DNA from: Clostridium sp. CAG:594 | Lineage (GTDB): Bacteria > Bacillota_I > Bacilli_A > RF39 > UBA660 | DNA: 64,000 bases | Direction: 5' to 3' | Assembly: GCA_000434835.1 (NCBI GenBank) | Contig: FR881490.1 | Coordinates: 91,096 to 155,095, forward strand | The notes under the pieces: generated by a model | Database searches by the model: none | What the model saw: only the letters and a program-made list of their open reading frames with translations | What the model was told of the DNA's origin: nothing | Shown: positions 38,749 through 47,038 of the stretch, piece after piece | How positions within the stretch are numbered: position 1 is the stretch's first letter | Layout: the number at the start of each line of letters is the position of its first letter | Program-made: the position numbers and the translations under genes

Positions 38749-38763
38749 CTCTTCAGCTTTTTC
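38736..38763 (+). terminator. Terminator of the argS operon
   Basis: AGCTGGAGA / TCTTCAGCT 9-bp stem with one G-U pair, followed by TTTTT. The 5' arm lies in the end of prfA. Confidence 0.8.
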
Positions 38764-38795
38764 ATATGTTATAATAATGTTAAGGATGTGATTTG

Positions 38796-39917
38796 ATGGA
38801 ATATACTTTTCCAGATTATAAAAAAGGACTTATAAACGTAATTTGTTCTATTGAAAAATATTTTAAAGTACCAAGTAAACATAATTCTCTTGATTTATTA
38901 GATAAAATATTAAAAGAAAATAATAGTAAAAACGTAGTATTATTCTTATTTGATGGATTAGGTTATAATATATTGAAAGAAAATAAAGATATATGTCCAT
39001 TTTTATATGATAATTTAATAACTAGTATATCATCTAATTTTCCATCTACTACTATGTCTGCTAGAACAACAGTAGAATCGGGACTTACTCCAAAAGAACA
39101 TGGACATCTTGGATGGGATATGTATTTTAAATGCTTTGATGAAGTTATATGTTTATCAAAAAACGTTATAAAAGGAACAAATAAAAGTCCTTGTAATTAT
39201 AATGTAGCTAAAACCCTTCTTAAATATGAACCAGTAACTGATATTATTAATAAAAAAGAAGGATATATATCAGAAACTTTAAGAGTTTATAGTAATCATA
39301 AAACGGAGTCTTTAAGAAAGATGAAAAAGAAAATAAAAAAACTTACCAAATCAAAAGAAAAGGCCTATGTATATGCTTACTATAATGAACCAGATCATGC
39401 TCTTCATAATGACGGAGTAGGAAGCGATAAAATGAAAAAATATTTAAAGCACATAAATAAATGGTTTAAGAAAACTTGTAAGTCATTAAAAGACACTACT
39501 ATAATAGCATTAGCAGATCATGGACATATAAACGTAGAATATATTAATTTAATGGAGTATCCTTTGATTACTAAAATGTTATCCCATAACATAGCAATAG
39601 ATGATAGAGCAACTAGCTTTATGGTAAAAAAAGAATATAAGAAGACTTTTCCTTTGGAACTTAAAAAAGTATTAAAAGATGATTTTATAATAATGACTAA
39701 AGAAGAAGTTATAAAACAAGGTTTATATGGTCCAGGATATGAAAATAAGTATTATAAGGATGGATTAGGAGACTTTTTTGCTCTTGGAATAAAAAATAAA
39801 GCAATTAGATGGAATAATAAGACCAATTTGCATAAATCAGCTCATTCAGGATTAACTTTAGATGAGATGTTAGTGCCTTTAATTGTTGTTAATTCTAATA
39901 AAATAAAAAGATGGTGA
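38796..39917 (+). CDS. Alkaline phosphatase superfamily phosphodiesterase/nucleotide pyrophosphatase-like protein
   Basis: 373 residues, cytosolic. It has the metal-site motifs of the NPP/alkaline phosphatase superfamily: FLFDGLGYN, the nucleophile region FPSTTMSARTT, NEPDHALHNDG, LADHGHINV and KSAHSGLTLDE. These place two zinc ions for phosphodiester or phosphate-ester hydrolysis. ATG 38796 has AAGGA 9 nt upstream; the in-frame TTG three bases before is rejected. Extended -10 TGT-TATAAT (38767-38775). Substrate cannot be told. It lies 4 nt before prmC. Confidence 0.85.
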   Translation: MEYTFPDYKKGLINVICSIEKYFKVPSKHNSLDLLDKILKENNSKNVVLFLFDGLGYNILKENKDICPFLYDNLITSISSNFPSTTMSARTTVESGLTPKEHGHLGWDMYFKCFDEVICLSKNVIKGTNKSPCNYNVAKTLLKYEPVTDIINKKEGYISETLRVYSNHKTESLRKMKKKIKKLTKSKEKAYVYAYYNEPDHALHNDGVGSDKMKKYLKHINKWFKKTCKSLKDTTIIALADHGHINVEYINLMEYPLITKMLSHNIAIDDRATSFMVKKEYKKTFPLELKKVLKDDFIIMTKEEVIKQGLYGPGYENKYYKDGLGDFFALGIKNKAIRWNNKTNLHKSAHSGLTLDEMLVPLIVVNSNKIKRW

Positions 39918-39921
39918 TTAT

Positions 39922-40635
39922 ATGGAAAAAGAAATAGAATATTTAAAAAAGTATTATAAAGGTGATATAAAAGATGCTATTAAAAGGCTTTGTAATAATG
40001 AGCCTGTTCAGTATATAGTGGGGGATGTGGATTTTTATGGATATACACTAGATGTTAATAAAAACGTTTTAATACCTAGAAGAGAAACTGAAGAATTAGT
40101 AGAATATGTTATAAAATATGCTAAAAGATTTAATAAACCCTCTATAATTGATGTTGGAACTGGAACTGGTGCAATTGCAATAGCACTTTCAAAAGAGCTT
40201 AATTTGCCTGTATACGCAAGTGATATAAGTCCTAAAGCTATAGAAGTAGCAAGAAAAAACGTAGAAAAAACTAATTCAAAAGTATCATTACTTTTGGGAG
40301 ACATGCTAAAACCTTATATAGATAAGAATATAAAGGTAGACATATTAGTTAGTAACCCGCCGTATATAAGGGAAGATGAGGAAATAGAAAAAATAGTTAA
40401 GGATAACGAGCCAGAAATAGCACTTTATGCACCGGATAACGGATTGTTTTATTATGAAGAAATATTAAAAAATGCAAGCAAAGTATTAAATGATAAGTTT
40501 TTAATAGCATTTGAAATAGGAGAAAAACAAGGTGATGATGTTAAAGAATTGGCATATAAATATCTAAAAGATGTAAAAGTAGAAATAAAAAAGGATTTGT
40601 CGGATAAAAATAGGTTTGTTTTTGTATATAATTAA
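39922..40635 (+). CDS. prmC: Release factor glutamine methyltransferase
   Basis: 237 residues, shorter than the usual 280 because the N-terminal helical domain is reduced. SAM motif DVGTGTGAIAIALSKE and catalytic SNPPYIRE are intact, as is the RRETEELVEYVI region. It methylates the glutamine in the GGQ loop of RF1 and RF2; prfA lies one gene upstream, with a phosphodiesterase gene between. Usually prfA and prmC are adjacent. Confidence 0.93.
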   Translation: MEKEIEYLKKYYKGDIKDAIKRLCNNEPVQYIVGDVDFYGYTLDVNKNVLIPRRETEELVEYVIKYAKRFNKPSIIDVGTGTGAIAIALSKELNLPVYASDISPKAIEVARKNVEKTNSKVSLLLGDMLKPYIDKNIKVDILVSNPPYIREDEEIEKIVKDNEPEIALYAPDNGLFYYEEILKNASKVLNDKFLIAFEIGEKQGDDVKELAYKYLKDVKVEIKKDLSDKNRFVFVYN

Positions 40636-40640
40636 AATAA

Positions 40641-40675
40641 ATCACTCACTAGTTAATAGATGGTGGGTGATTTTT
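40641..40675 (+). terminator. Terminator-like hairpin over the spoIIR ribosome binding site
   Basis: ATCACTCAC (40641-40649) pairs with GTGGGTGAT (40663-40671), followed by TTTTT. It works as the prmC terminator, but its 3' arm also contains the only Shine-Dalgarno-like sequence (GGTGGGTGA) for spoIIR, whose ATG is at 40678. Confidence 0.7.
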
Positions 40676-40677
40676 AA

Positions 40678-41208
40678 ATGAAAAAAATGATACTTATATT
40701 TCTTGCTGGATTAATGATATTTTCTGTTTATAATAAATCAAAAAAGAATGAAGAGGTAAAACTTCCAGATTCTGCAATTAGATTTAGGGTTTTAGCTAAT
40801 AGTAATTCTTTAAGAGATCAAAAAATAAAAGAAGAAGTAAGAGATAAAATGCAAAAAGAACTTTATACCTTATTAGAAAATGCAAAATCTTCTAAACAAG
40901 CAAGAAACTTAATAACTAGTAACATGGATAATTTTAATGATATATTGGCAGAGGAAATGAAAGATAAAGAGTATTCTTACACAATAGATTATGGTATGCA
41001 TCCATTTCCAGAGAAAAAATATAAAGGAATTACATATGAAGCAGGAGAATATGAATCTTTATTAGTTACTTTAGGTAGTGGTGAAGGTGATAACTGGTGG
41101 TGCGTCTTATTTCCTCCTTTATGTCTTTTAGAGGCTGAGGAAACAACTAATACTAGTGATATAGAATATAAATCTTTTATAAAAGAAATAATAGAAAAAT
41201 ATTTTTAA
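40678..41208 (+). CDS. spoIIR: Stage II sporulation protein R
   Basis: 176 residues with an N-terminal membrane/signal helix, the SpoIIR core IRFRVLANSNSLRDQKIKEEVRD and the conserved end LGSGEGDNWWCVLFPPLCLLE. In Bacillus SpoIIR is made in the forespore, exported and activates SpoIIGA to process pro-sigma E. The SpoIIGA/SigE partner genes are not in this window. ATG 40678. Translation may depend on opening the hairpin just upstream. Confidence 0.93.
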   Translation: MKKMILIFLAGLMIFSVYNKSKKNEEVKLPDSAIRFRVLANSNSLRDQKIKEEVRDKMQKELYTLLENAKSSKQARNLITSNMDNFNDILAEEMKDKEYSYTIDYGMHPFPEKKYKGITYEAGEYESLLVTLGSGEGDNWWCVLFPPLCLLEAEETTNTSDIEYKSFIKEIIEKYF

Positions 41209-41244
41209 ACTAATTGCAATATTATTAATATAGGAAGGTGATTT

Positions 41245-41775
41245 ATTATCATAAACATTATATTAATAGCAATTAGTTTAAGTATGGATGCTTTTTCTTT
41301 AGCATTTTCTTACGGCATAAAAAGTATATCAAAGAAAAACGTTATAATTACTGCAATAATAGTCGGCTTATTTCACTTTTTTATGCCACTTTTAGGTAAT
41401 ATGGTAGGTATTTCTCTTTTTGAAAATACTTTTATGAAACCCAAATACGTGCTTTTTATAGTTTTTCTTCTTTTATCACTTGATATGTTAATAAATTATT
41501 TTGAAGAAGAACCAAAAATTAGAAATCTAAATGTATTTGGGACGCTTTTATTTGCTATATCAGTTAGCTTAGATAGTTTTGGAGTAGGCATAGGAATAAA
41601 CTATTTATATGATAATATTTTATTTGTAGTAAGTAGTTTTTGCATAATTAGTTCATTATTTACTTTCTTAGGTTTTTATTTAGGACAAAAAATAAATAAA
41701 AAAATAGGAAAATATTCATTTTTATTAGGTAGTATAACACTATTTATATACTCTCTTTTAGTATTGACAAACTGA
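41245..41775 (+). CDS. MntP-like manganese efflux protein, non-ATG start
   Basis: About 176 residues with six predicted membrane helices. It has the two family Asp motifs: LSMDAFSLAFSYG in the first half and VSLDSFGVGIG in the second, plus GLFHFFMPLLG. MntP exports manganese. The first ATG in frame (41284) lies inside the first helix at the key MDAF motif and would destroy it. The frame is open back to 41242, with no ATG, GTG or TTG; GGAAGGTG at 41233-41240 is well placed for ATT 41245 or ATC 41248. I use ATT 41245. A sequencing error is the alternative. Ends with TGA. Confidence 0.75.
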   Translation: MIINIILIAISLSMDAFSLAFSYGIKSISKKNVIITAIIVGLFHFFMPLLGNMVGISLFENTFMKPKYVLFIVFLLLSLDMLINYFEEEPKIRNLNVFGTLLFAISVSLDSFGVGIGINYLYDNILFVVSSFCIISSLFTFLGFYLGQKINKKIGKYSFLLGSITLFIYSLLVLTN

Positions 41776-41792
41776 CATTTTTGTGCTAGTAT
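41764..41792 (+). promoter_or_regulatory. Promoter for the bitopic surface-type gene
   Basis: TTGACA (41764-41769), 17-bp spacer, TGC-TAGTAT (41784-41792). The -35 overlaps the end of the MntP-like gene. Confidence 0.8.
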
Positions 41793-41824
41793 ATAGGGCA
41801 TTCAAACAAAAGGGGGAGATTTGG

Positions 41825-43321
41825 ATGAAAGAAAAAATGACTGAAGAAGAATTACAAGAAAGATACGAAAAAGAGCAAGCAGAAAACATAGATAGCGAAA
41901 AAATTTCAACTAAAAGTGGTAATAGTGAGGCATTGAAAAGACATAAAATCAAAGATTTATGGCTTAAATCAACATCAGTAATTGTTTTAGCTGCAACAAT
42001 TACAACCGCTGGTGTTAAATTTTCTAATTCATATAATGGCGGTGATGTAATACCTGAGGAACCAACAACAAGCCAAGGTGGGCCTGAAACAACTGATCCT
42101 CAAGAGAATTTAGAATATGTTTTTGTACAACCATTTAGTATAAATGATGATGACTCTGTAAAGAAAACAATTGATGCAGTAAATGAGAAAAATCAAAAAA
42201 TTGATGGTCATAATGAAGTAATGACTAAAAGAATGTTAGCTTATTTCAACGGAACTTTAACAAAAGAAGATTTTGGAGATATGAGCGATGATGATATTAT
42301 TAAAGAAATTAGAGAATATGTAATTGTTTTATTTGGTATCTTATCTGAAAATGTTACTGGTTATGTTAATGTACAGGCGGGAGAAAAAATTACTTATAAT
42401 TTAGGACTTGTTAATGGATCAGAAAATTCCATAAGTGAAGATAGTGAATTTTATAGTTATGCTAAAGAATTAGATACTATTCTAAATAATCAACTTAAAG
42501 CAATTGCTACTTCAAGCAGTGAAGATTATAGTACACAATTTATGGATTTATCTGAAAAAATTTGGTCTGATAGTAAAATGCCAAGTGCAGAAAAAGCCGC
42601 TTTAACGGTAGCTTTCAATGCATACAAAGTTTTATTTAAAAGTTTAACGAAAGAACAAATAGATGAATTACAAGCAAACCAAGATAATACTGCTACTTTA
42701 TCATTAAACGAAATTTTACAAAAACTTAGTTTAAAACCAAAAACTGATTTTGATAAAACAGGAAAAGATAAAACTTCTAATGGATATAATCCTAAGGATA
42801 AGGCTGAGGCTAATAAACTCGCTGGTTCAACAGGCGAAGATGAAACAAAATTAGTCAATAAAGGTGGTAAACCTATTAAGGATAATAAAGGAAATAAAGA
42901 AACAGTAAGTGAACCTACTACTAAAACTTCAATTTCTGAAAAACCAGCTGATGTTCCAGATAAAGAATTAAATAAACCTACTGAAACTGATAAAGGTGGA
43001 GAAGTTGTATCTACAACAAAAGAAGTGGAAACAACAAAGAAAATTCAAGAAGAAATTGTGGAGCCAGAAACAGAAACAACTACTAAGGTTACAACAACAG
43101 AAGAAACAGTAGATGTAAAAGATGAAAATGGTGATACTGTTTTAACTGATGATGAATATAATAAGCTAAAGCGAGAAAACTTAAAAAATGCATTGATTAA
43201 TAGAGAAATGGCAATATTAGGTGGAGTTGCTGGATTGGCGTTGATGTCATTTGCGTTTAGCGATAAAATTATTACAGCTTCTGAAAAGATATCTGCTAAA
43301 ATAAAAAGAAAAAGAAGATAA
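41825..43321 (+). CDS. Unknown membrane-anchored protein with two terminal helices
   Basis: 498 residues from ATG 41825 (GGGGGAG upstream; the earlier in-frame ATG overlaps the promoter). A short acidic N-terminus precedes a helix (about residues 42-60), then an extracytoplasmic region with a helical domain (about 90-310), a long Thr/Glu/Lys-rich spacer (about 330-430) and a C-terminal helix (about 460-480) before KIKRKRR. The helical domain resembles the product at 54113: DGHNE, LTKEDFGDMSDDD, LNNQLKAI, AEKAAL, TDFDKTGKDKTSN, GEDET. No function assigned. Confidence 0.7.
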   Translation: MKEKMTEEELQERYEKEQAENIDSEKISTKSGNSEALKRHKIKDLWLKSTSVIVLAATITTAGVKFSNSYNGGDVIPEEPTTSQGGPETTDPQENLEYVFVQPFSINDDDSVKKTIDAVNEKNQKIDGHNEVMTKRMLAYFNGTLTKEDFGDMSDDDIIKEIREYVIVLFGILSENVTGYVNVQAGEKITYNLGLVNGSENSISEDSEFYSYAKELDTILNNQLKAIATSSSEDYSTQFMDLSEKIWSDSKMPSAEKAALTVAFNAYKVLFKSLTKEQIDELQANQDNTATLSLNEILQKLSLKPKTDFDKTGKDKTSNGYNPKDKAEANKLAGSTGEDETKLVNKGGKPIKDNKGNKETVSEPTTKTSISEKPADVPDKELNKPTETDKGGEVVSTTKEVETTKKIQEEIVEPETETTTKVTTTEETVDVKDENGDTVLTDDEYNKLKRENLKNALINREMAILGGVAGLALMSFAFSDKIITASEKISAKIKRKRR

Positions 43322-43332
43322 ATTAAAACTAG

Positions 43333-43361
43333 ACACTCGAATGTAAATTTGAGTGTTTTTC
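43333..43361 (+). terminator. Terminator after the bitopic gene
   Basis: ACACTCGAAT / ATTTGAGTGT stem with one G-U pair, followed by TTTTT. Confidence 0.8.
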
Positions 43362-43362
43362 T

Positions 43363-43391
43363 TTGTCCAAATATGTAAATTATGTTAAAAT
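43363..43391 (+). promoter_or_regulatory. Promoter for fba
   Basis: TTGTCC (43363-43368), 17-bp spacer, TGT-TAAAAT (43383-43391), an extended -10. Confidence 0.65.
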
Positions 43392-43411
43392 CGTATTAGA
43401 AGGTGATTTAA

Positions 43412-44266
43412 TTGTTAGTAAATGGTAATGCAGTGTTAGAAAAGGCTTTAAAAGAAGGCTATGCAGTCCCTGCTTATAACATAAATAATTTGGAATGGAC
43501 CAGGTATATATTAGAGGCTTGCCAGGAAGATAAAAGCCCAGTTATACTTGCGGTAACTGAAAAAAGTATTGATTATTTTGGTGGTGTTAATGTTGTGCAT
43601 AACGTTGTTAAATCTCTTATTAATTCACTTAATATAACTATTCCGGTAGTTTTACATTTAGATCATGGTAAAAGTATATCAATATGTAGGCGTGCTATAG
43701 ATTCTGGCTTTACATCGGTAATGCTTGATGCATCAGAAAAAAGTTTTGAAGAAAACGTACGTGATACTAATGATGTTATAGAGTATGCTAAAGAAAAAAG
43801 TGTAAGTGTTGAAGCTGAAATAGGCTCTATGAATAAAGAAGAAGGAAAAAAGTTAGTTTTAGGTTCTAAAACAACTATCGATGAAGCTAAGGATTTTTAT
43901 TTACAAACTGGTGTTGATTTTCTTGCACCATCCGTTGGTAATATGCACGGAATATATAAAGAAAAGCCAAACATAGATTTTGACCTTTTAGGTTTAATTT
44001 GTAAAGAAGTTAAAATACCACTTGTACTTCATGGGGCATCTGGATTGGATGAAAACATGATAAAGGCTGCTATTTTTTGCGGAGTATCTAAAATAAACAT
44101 AAATACAGATCTTATGTGTGTTTGGACAAAAAGTGTTCGAGACTATTTAAATTATGATAAAGAAGAGTATGATCCTAGAAAAATAATTTCAGCAGGAGAA
44201 AATGCGCTAAAGAAACTAGTTCATGAAAAAAACAGATTATTTGGTTCTATAAATCAGGCTAATTAA
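43412..44266 (+). CDS. fba: Class II fructose-bisphosphate aldolase family protein
   Basis: 284 residues. The start is TTG 43412, with AAGGTGA upstream, giving MLVNGNAVLEKALKEGYAVPAYNINN as in class II aldolases. Zinc-site and catalytic motifs: VLHLDHGKS, VMLDASEKSFEENVRDT, VEAEIGSM, LAPSVGNMHG, LVLHGASGLD and KININTD. It cleaves fructose-1,6-bisphosphate in glycolysis; tagatose-bisphosphate aldolase is a close alternative. Its position before murA matches B. subtilis fbaA-murAB. Confidence 0.92.
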   Translation: MLVNGNAVLEKALKEGYAVPAYNINNLEWTRYILEACQEDKSPVILAVTEKSIDYFGGVNVVHNVVKSLINSLNITIPVVLHLDHGKSISICRRAIDSGFTSVMLDASEKSFEENVRDTNDVIEYAKEKSVSVEAEIGSMNKEEGKKLVLGSKTTIDEAKDFYLQTGVDFLAPSVGNMHGIYKEKPNIDFDLLGLICKEVKIPLVLHGASGLDENMIKAAIFCGVSKININTDLMCVWTKSVRDYLNYDKEEYDPRKIISAGENALKKLVHEKNRLFGSINQAN

Positions 44267-44321
44267 TCACTTTTTATAGTTTTTTTAATAGAATACTATG
44301 AAGAGAAGAAAGGAGTAAAAT

Positions 44322-45581
44322 ATGCACAAGATAATAATAGAAGGTAATAACAAGTTAAGTGGAAAAATAAGAATTAGTGGTTCTAAAAACAGTGCGGTTG
44401 CACTTGTTCCAGCAGCTGTTTTATGTGATGAAGAAGTAACTATTGCAAACGTACCTAGTATTTCTGATATAGATGCATTAGATGAAATATTAAAGTTTTT
44501 AGGTGCTAAAGTAAAAAGAAAAGATGATGTTATGAAAATAGATTCATCTAATATTGAAAATAAATTAATTCCAGAAAAAATATCTAAAAAACTAAGAGCA
44601 TCATATTATTTTATGGGAGCATTGCTTAGTAAATTTAAAAAAGTAGAGATGTATTTTCCAGGAGGATGCTCAATAGGAGCAAGACCTATTAATTTACACT
44701 TAAAAGGCTTTGAAGCGCTAGGTGCAAAAGTAGAAGAGAAAGATAATTTATTTATAATTACGGCAGATAAACTTATTGGAACTAAAATAAATCTAGATTT
44801 TGCATCAGTTGGAGCAACAATAAATTTAATGCTTGCAGCGGTAAAGGCAGAAGGAACTACCATAATATCTAACGCTGCTAAAGAACCGCACATAGTTAAT
44901 GTTGCAACGTTTTTAAATAACATGGGAGCTAAAATAAGTGGAGCGGGAACTAGTGAAATAAAAATAGTTGGGGTATCTAAACTTCATTCATGTTTCCACG
45001 AAGTTGTACCAGATTATATAGAAACTGGTACATATATGATTTTAGCAAGTGCTCTAGGAGATGCTATAACGATAGAAAACATCATTCCAGATCACGTAGA
45101 ATCACTTATATCTAAATTGGAAGACGTTGGTGTTCCAATGGAAATAGGAGTTGATTACATAAATATAAAAGCTCCTGAAAAACTTAAAGCAACGAACGTA
45201 AAAACACAAGTTTATCCTGGATTTCCAACCGATCTTCAGCAACCTTTTGCAGCATTACTTACGCAGGCTACTGGAAAATCAGTTATAAATGAAACTATTT
45301 ATGAAAATAGATTTCAAAACTTATATGAGCTAAATAAAATGGGAGCTACAACCGAACTTTTAACAAATCAAAAGGCTGTAATAGTAGGGCCTACTAAATT
45401 AAGTGGAAAAACGGTTAGAGCAACAGATTTAAGAGCAGGAGCATCACTTGTTATTGCAGGTTTAATAGCAAATGGAACAACAACCATATTAGATGCAGAT
45501 TACGTATTAAGAGGTTATGAAGGCCTTGTTGAAAAGTTAACGAATGTAGGCGCTAAAATAAAATTAGAAAAGGAAGATTAA
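44322..45581 (+). CDS. murA: UDP-N-acetylglucosamine 1-carboxyvinyltransferase
   Basis: 419 residues with the two-domain EPSP-synthase fold and catalytic Cys116 in FPGGCSIGARPINLHLKG, so fosfomycin sensitivity is expected. GAGTTNTML-type segment appears as VGATINLMLAAVKAEG; LRAGASLVIAGLIA is present. It adds enolpyruvate to UDP-GlcNAc, the first peptidoglycan step. Strong GAAAGGAG upstream. A small conserved-looking ORF follows 3 nt later. Confidence 0.96.
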   Translation: MHKIIIEGNNKLSGKIRISGSKNSAVALVPAAVLCDEEVTIANVPSISDIDALDEILKFLGAKVKRKDDVMKIDSSNIENKLIPEKISKKLRASYYFMGALLSKFKKVEMYFPGGCSIGARPINLHLKGFEALGAKVEEKDNLFIITADKLIGTKINLDFASVGATINLMLAAVKAEGTTIISNAAKEPHIVNVATFLNNMGAKISGAGTSEIKIVGVSKLHSCFHEVVPDYIETGTYMILASALGDAITIENIIPDHVESLISKLEDVGVPMEIGVDYINIKAPEKLKATNVKTQVYPGFPTDLQQPFAALLTQATGKSVINETIYENRFQNLYELNKMGATTELLTNQKAVIVGPTKLSGKTVRATDLRAGASLVIAGLIANGTTTILDADYVLRGYEGLVEKLTNVGAKIKLEKED

Positions 45582-45584
45582 ATA

Positions 45585-45758
45585 ATGGCATTAAAAGAAA
45601 AATCAAAAACAAACAACAAAGTAGAAAAAGATAAGAAAACAAATCAAATAACTTATTCTGATGGTGGATATACTATACATGTTCCAGCTGATATAATGGA
45701 AAAAGTTCAAGAACGAATAGATAAAATAAATCAAGAAAATTTATCTAAATCAAAATAA
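45585..45758 (+). CDS. Small basic-acidic protein behind murA
   Basis: 57 codons: ATG 45585, AAGGAAG (45570-45576) upstream, TAA 45756-45758. The N-terminal half is a Lys-rich, probably disordered stretch (EKSKTNNKVEKDKK); the C-terminal half has TYSDGGYTIHVPADIMEKVQ and an amphipathic helix. Too short for usual gene calling but with good spacing 3 nt after murA, and ended by a terminator at 45786. Unknown function; cytosolic. Confidence 0.6.
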   Translation: MALKEKSKTNNKVEKDKKTNQITYSDGGYTIHVPADIMEKVQERIDKINQENLSKSK

Positions 45759-45785
45759 TTGTACTAAAAAGTTTTTGTAATAAAT

Positions 45786-45817
45786 AAAATAGTATTGCTA
45801 GTAAATACTATTTTTTT
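45786..45817 (+). terminator. Terminator of fba/murA region
   Basis: AAAATAGTATT / AATACTATTTT 11-bp perfect stem with a run of seven T. Confidence 0.85.
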
Positions 45818-45833
45818 ATTATGGAGGAATACT

Positions 45834-46595
45834 ATGAAAAGAAGGTATAAACTATTAATTGGTTTTTTAATAACGGGAATATTTCTTATAACTATATTTT
45901 TTATAACAAAAGATAAGAAGGTTTATTATTTGTCACTAGGTGACTCTTTAGCAGCAGGACAGACTCCGAATAACAGCATAGGTTTAAGTTACGGAGATTA
46001 TGTTTCTGAGTATTTAAAAGATAAAGAGGTGTTAGAGTTTTATACTAAGTCTTTTGCAAAGAGCGGTTATAGGAGTATAGATTTGTTAAACGATTTAAAA
46101 AACAATAAGACGGTTAAGATAAATGGTAAATCACTTACAATTAAACATGCACTTATAAAAGCGGACATAGTAACTCTTAGCATTGGGTCAAATGATCTGT
46201 TTTATAAACTAAACATAGGTAATGAATTTGATTTAAATGAGTTTGATGATATATATACGTACGTTGATGAGTCAATTAAAGACATCGATAAACTTCTTTA
46301 TGAACTTAGAAAATCATGTAAGGAACAAATAATGGTATTTGGTTTTTATAATCCTTTTACAGCATTTTCTAGCACTTTAGCAAACACGGTTGAACCAGTT
46401 ATTTTATACGCTAATAATAAAATGGAAGATTTAGTTAAAAAATATGACATGACATATGTTGATATTCACGATATGTTTTTAGCTAATGATAATTATCTTC
46501 CTAAAAAATTAGAAATTCATCCAACCACTTTAGGTTATAAGGCTATGGCAAAAAGTGTTATTAGTTTAATTGATAAAAAAACACTTGCAAAATAA
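45834..46595 (+). CDS. SGNH/GDSL family lipase/esterase, membrane-anchored
   Basis: 253 residues from ATG 45834 (ATGGAGG upstream). N-terminal signal anchor (about 7-25), then SGNH blocks: LSLGDSLAAGQ with Ser38, block II/III with SLGSNDLFYKL, and the C-terminal EIHPTTLGY catalytic His. Such proteins hydrolyse lipids, esters or cell-wall acyl groups outside the membrane. No lipobox. The exact substrate cannot be told; a relative in B. subtilis is YpmR-like. Transcription may depend on the terminator upstream being passed or on a promoter not clear to me. Confidence 0.88.
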   Translation: MKRRYKLLIGFLITGIFLITIFFITKDKKVYYLSLGDSLAAGQTPNNSIGLSYGDYVSEYLKDKEVLEFYTKSFAKSGYRSIDLLNDLKNNKTVKINGKSLTIKHALIKADIVTLSIGSNDLFYKLNIGNEFDLNEFDDIYTYVDESIKDIDKLLYELRKSCKEQIMVFGFYNPFTAFSSTLANTVEPVILYANNKMEDLVKKYDMTYVDIHDMFLANDNYLPKKLEIHPTTLGYKAMAKSVISLIDKKTLAK

Positions 46596-46613
46596 TAAAA
46601 CAATTGTTATAAT
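46585..46613 (+). promoter_or_regulatory. Promoter for rpmE
   Basis: TTGCAA (46585-46590), 17-bp spacer, TGT-TATAAT (46605-46613). It overlaps the end of the SGNH gene. Confidence 0.8.
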
Positions 46614-46631
46614 ATAAAAGATTTTATATCT

Positions 46632-46650
46632 ATGACTTTATAAGAGTCAT
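46632..46650 (+). promoter_or_regulatory. Hairpin in the rpmE 5' leader
   Basis: ATGACT-TTATAAG-AGTCAT stem-loop 20 nt before the rpmE start and just ahead of GAAAGGAG. It may be an L31 autoregulatory leader as known for Firmicutes, which I cannot confirm from structure alone. Confidence 0.4.
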
Positions 46651-46670
46651 GGCGAAAGGAGCTATAGAAT

Positions 46671-46895
46671 ATGCCTAAAAAAGAAAGTATCTATATGACT
46701 TCTACAGTTACATGTACTTGTGGAAACACATTCGAAACAAAATCTACTAAGGATAAAATACACGTAGAATCTTGTTTTAAATGTCATCCATTCTACACTG
46801 GTCAAGCAACTATGCAATCAAAGACTGGTAGAGCTGAGAAGTTTAACCAAAAATATGGTTTAAAGAGCAATGTTAGTGCAACAAAAGCTGAGTAA
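46671..46895 (+). CDS. rpmE: 50S ribosomal protein L31
   Basis: 74 residues of the zinc-type L31: cysteines in VTCTCGNTF and SCFKCHPFYTGQ. L31 bridges the two subunits in the ribosome. AAAGGAG upstream. Neighbours murA and fba match the Bacillus fbaA-murAB-rho-rpmE region, although rho is absent here. Confidence 0.95.
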   Translation: MPKKESIYMTSTVTCTCGNTFETKSTKDKIHVESCFKCHPFYTGQATMQSKTGRAEKFNQKYGLKSNVSATKAE

Positions 46896-46912
46896 TAACC
46901 ATAAGTAAACTA

Positions 46913-46941
46913 TTGACAAAAAACACAAAATAGTGTTATAT
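46913..46941 (+). promoter_or_regulatory. Promoter for the str operon
   Basis: TTGACA (46913-46918), 17-bp spacer, TGT-TATATT (46933-46941), an extended -10. Confidence 0.85.
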
Positions 46942-46954
46942 TAAATAAGCTGAT

Positions 46955-47022
46955 GTTTAAGTCTTACTATTTTTGTAAGGCTTAAAAATATATCATAAAT
47001 GAAACACCAGGTAGTGTGTTAA
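46955..47022 (+). promoter_or_regulatory. Structured leader of rpsL
   Basis: A 12-bp hairpin (TTTAAGTCTTAC 46955-46966 / GTAAGGCTTAAA 46974-46985) with no T-run, followed by AACACCAGGTAGTGTGTT (47003-47020), whose AACAC/GTGTT ends can pair just before AAGAAAGGAG. It is a likely ribosomal protein leader; the ligand is unknown. Confidence 0.5.
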
Positions 47023-47038
47023 GAAAGGAGTAGAAATT

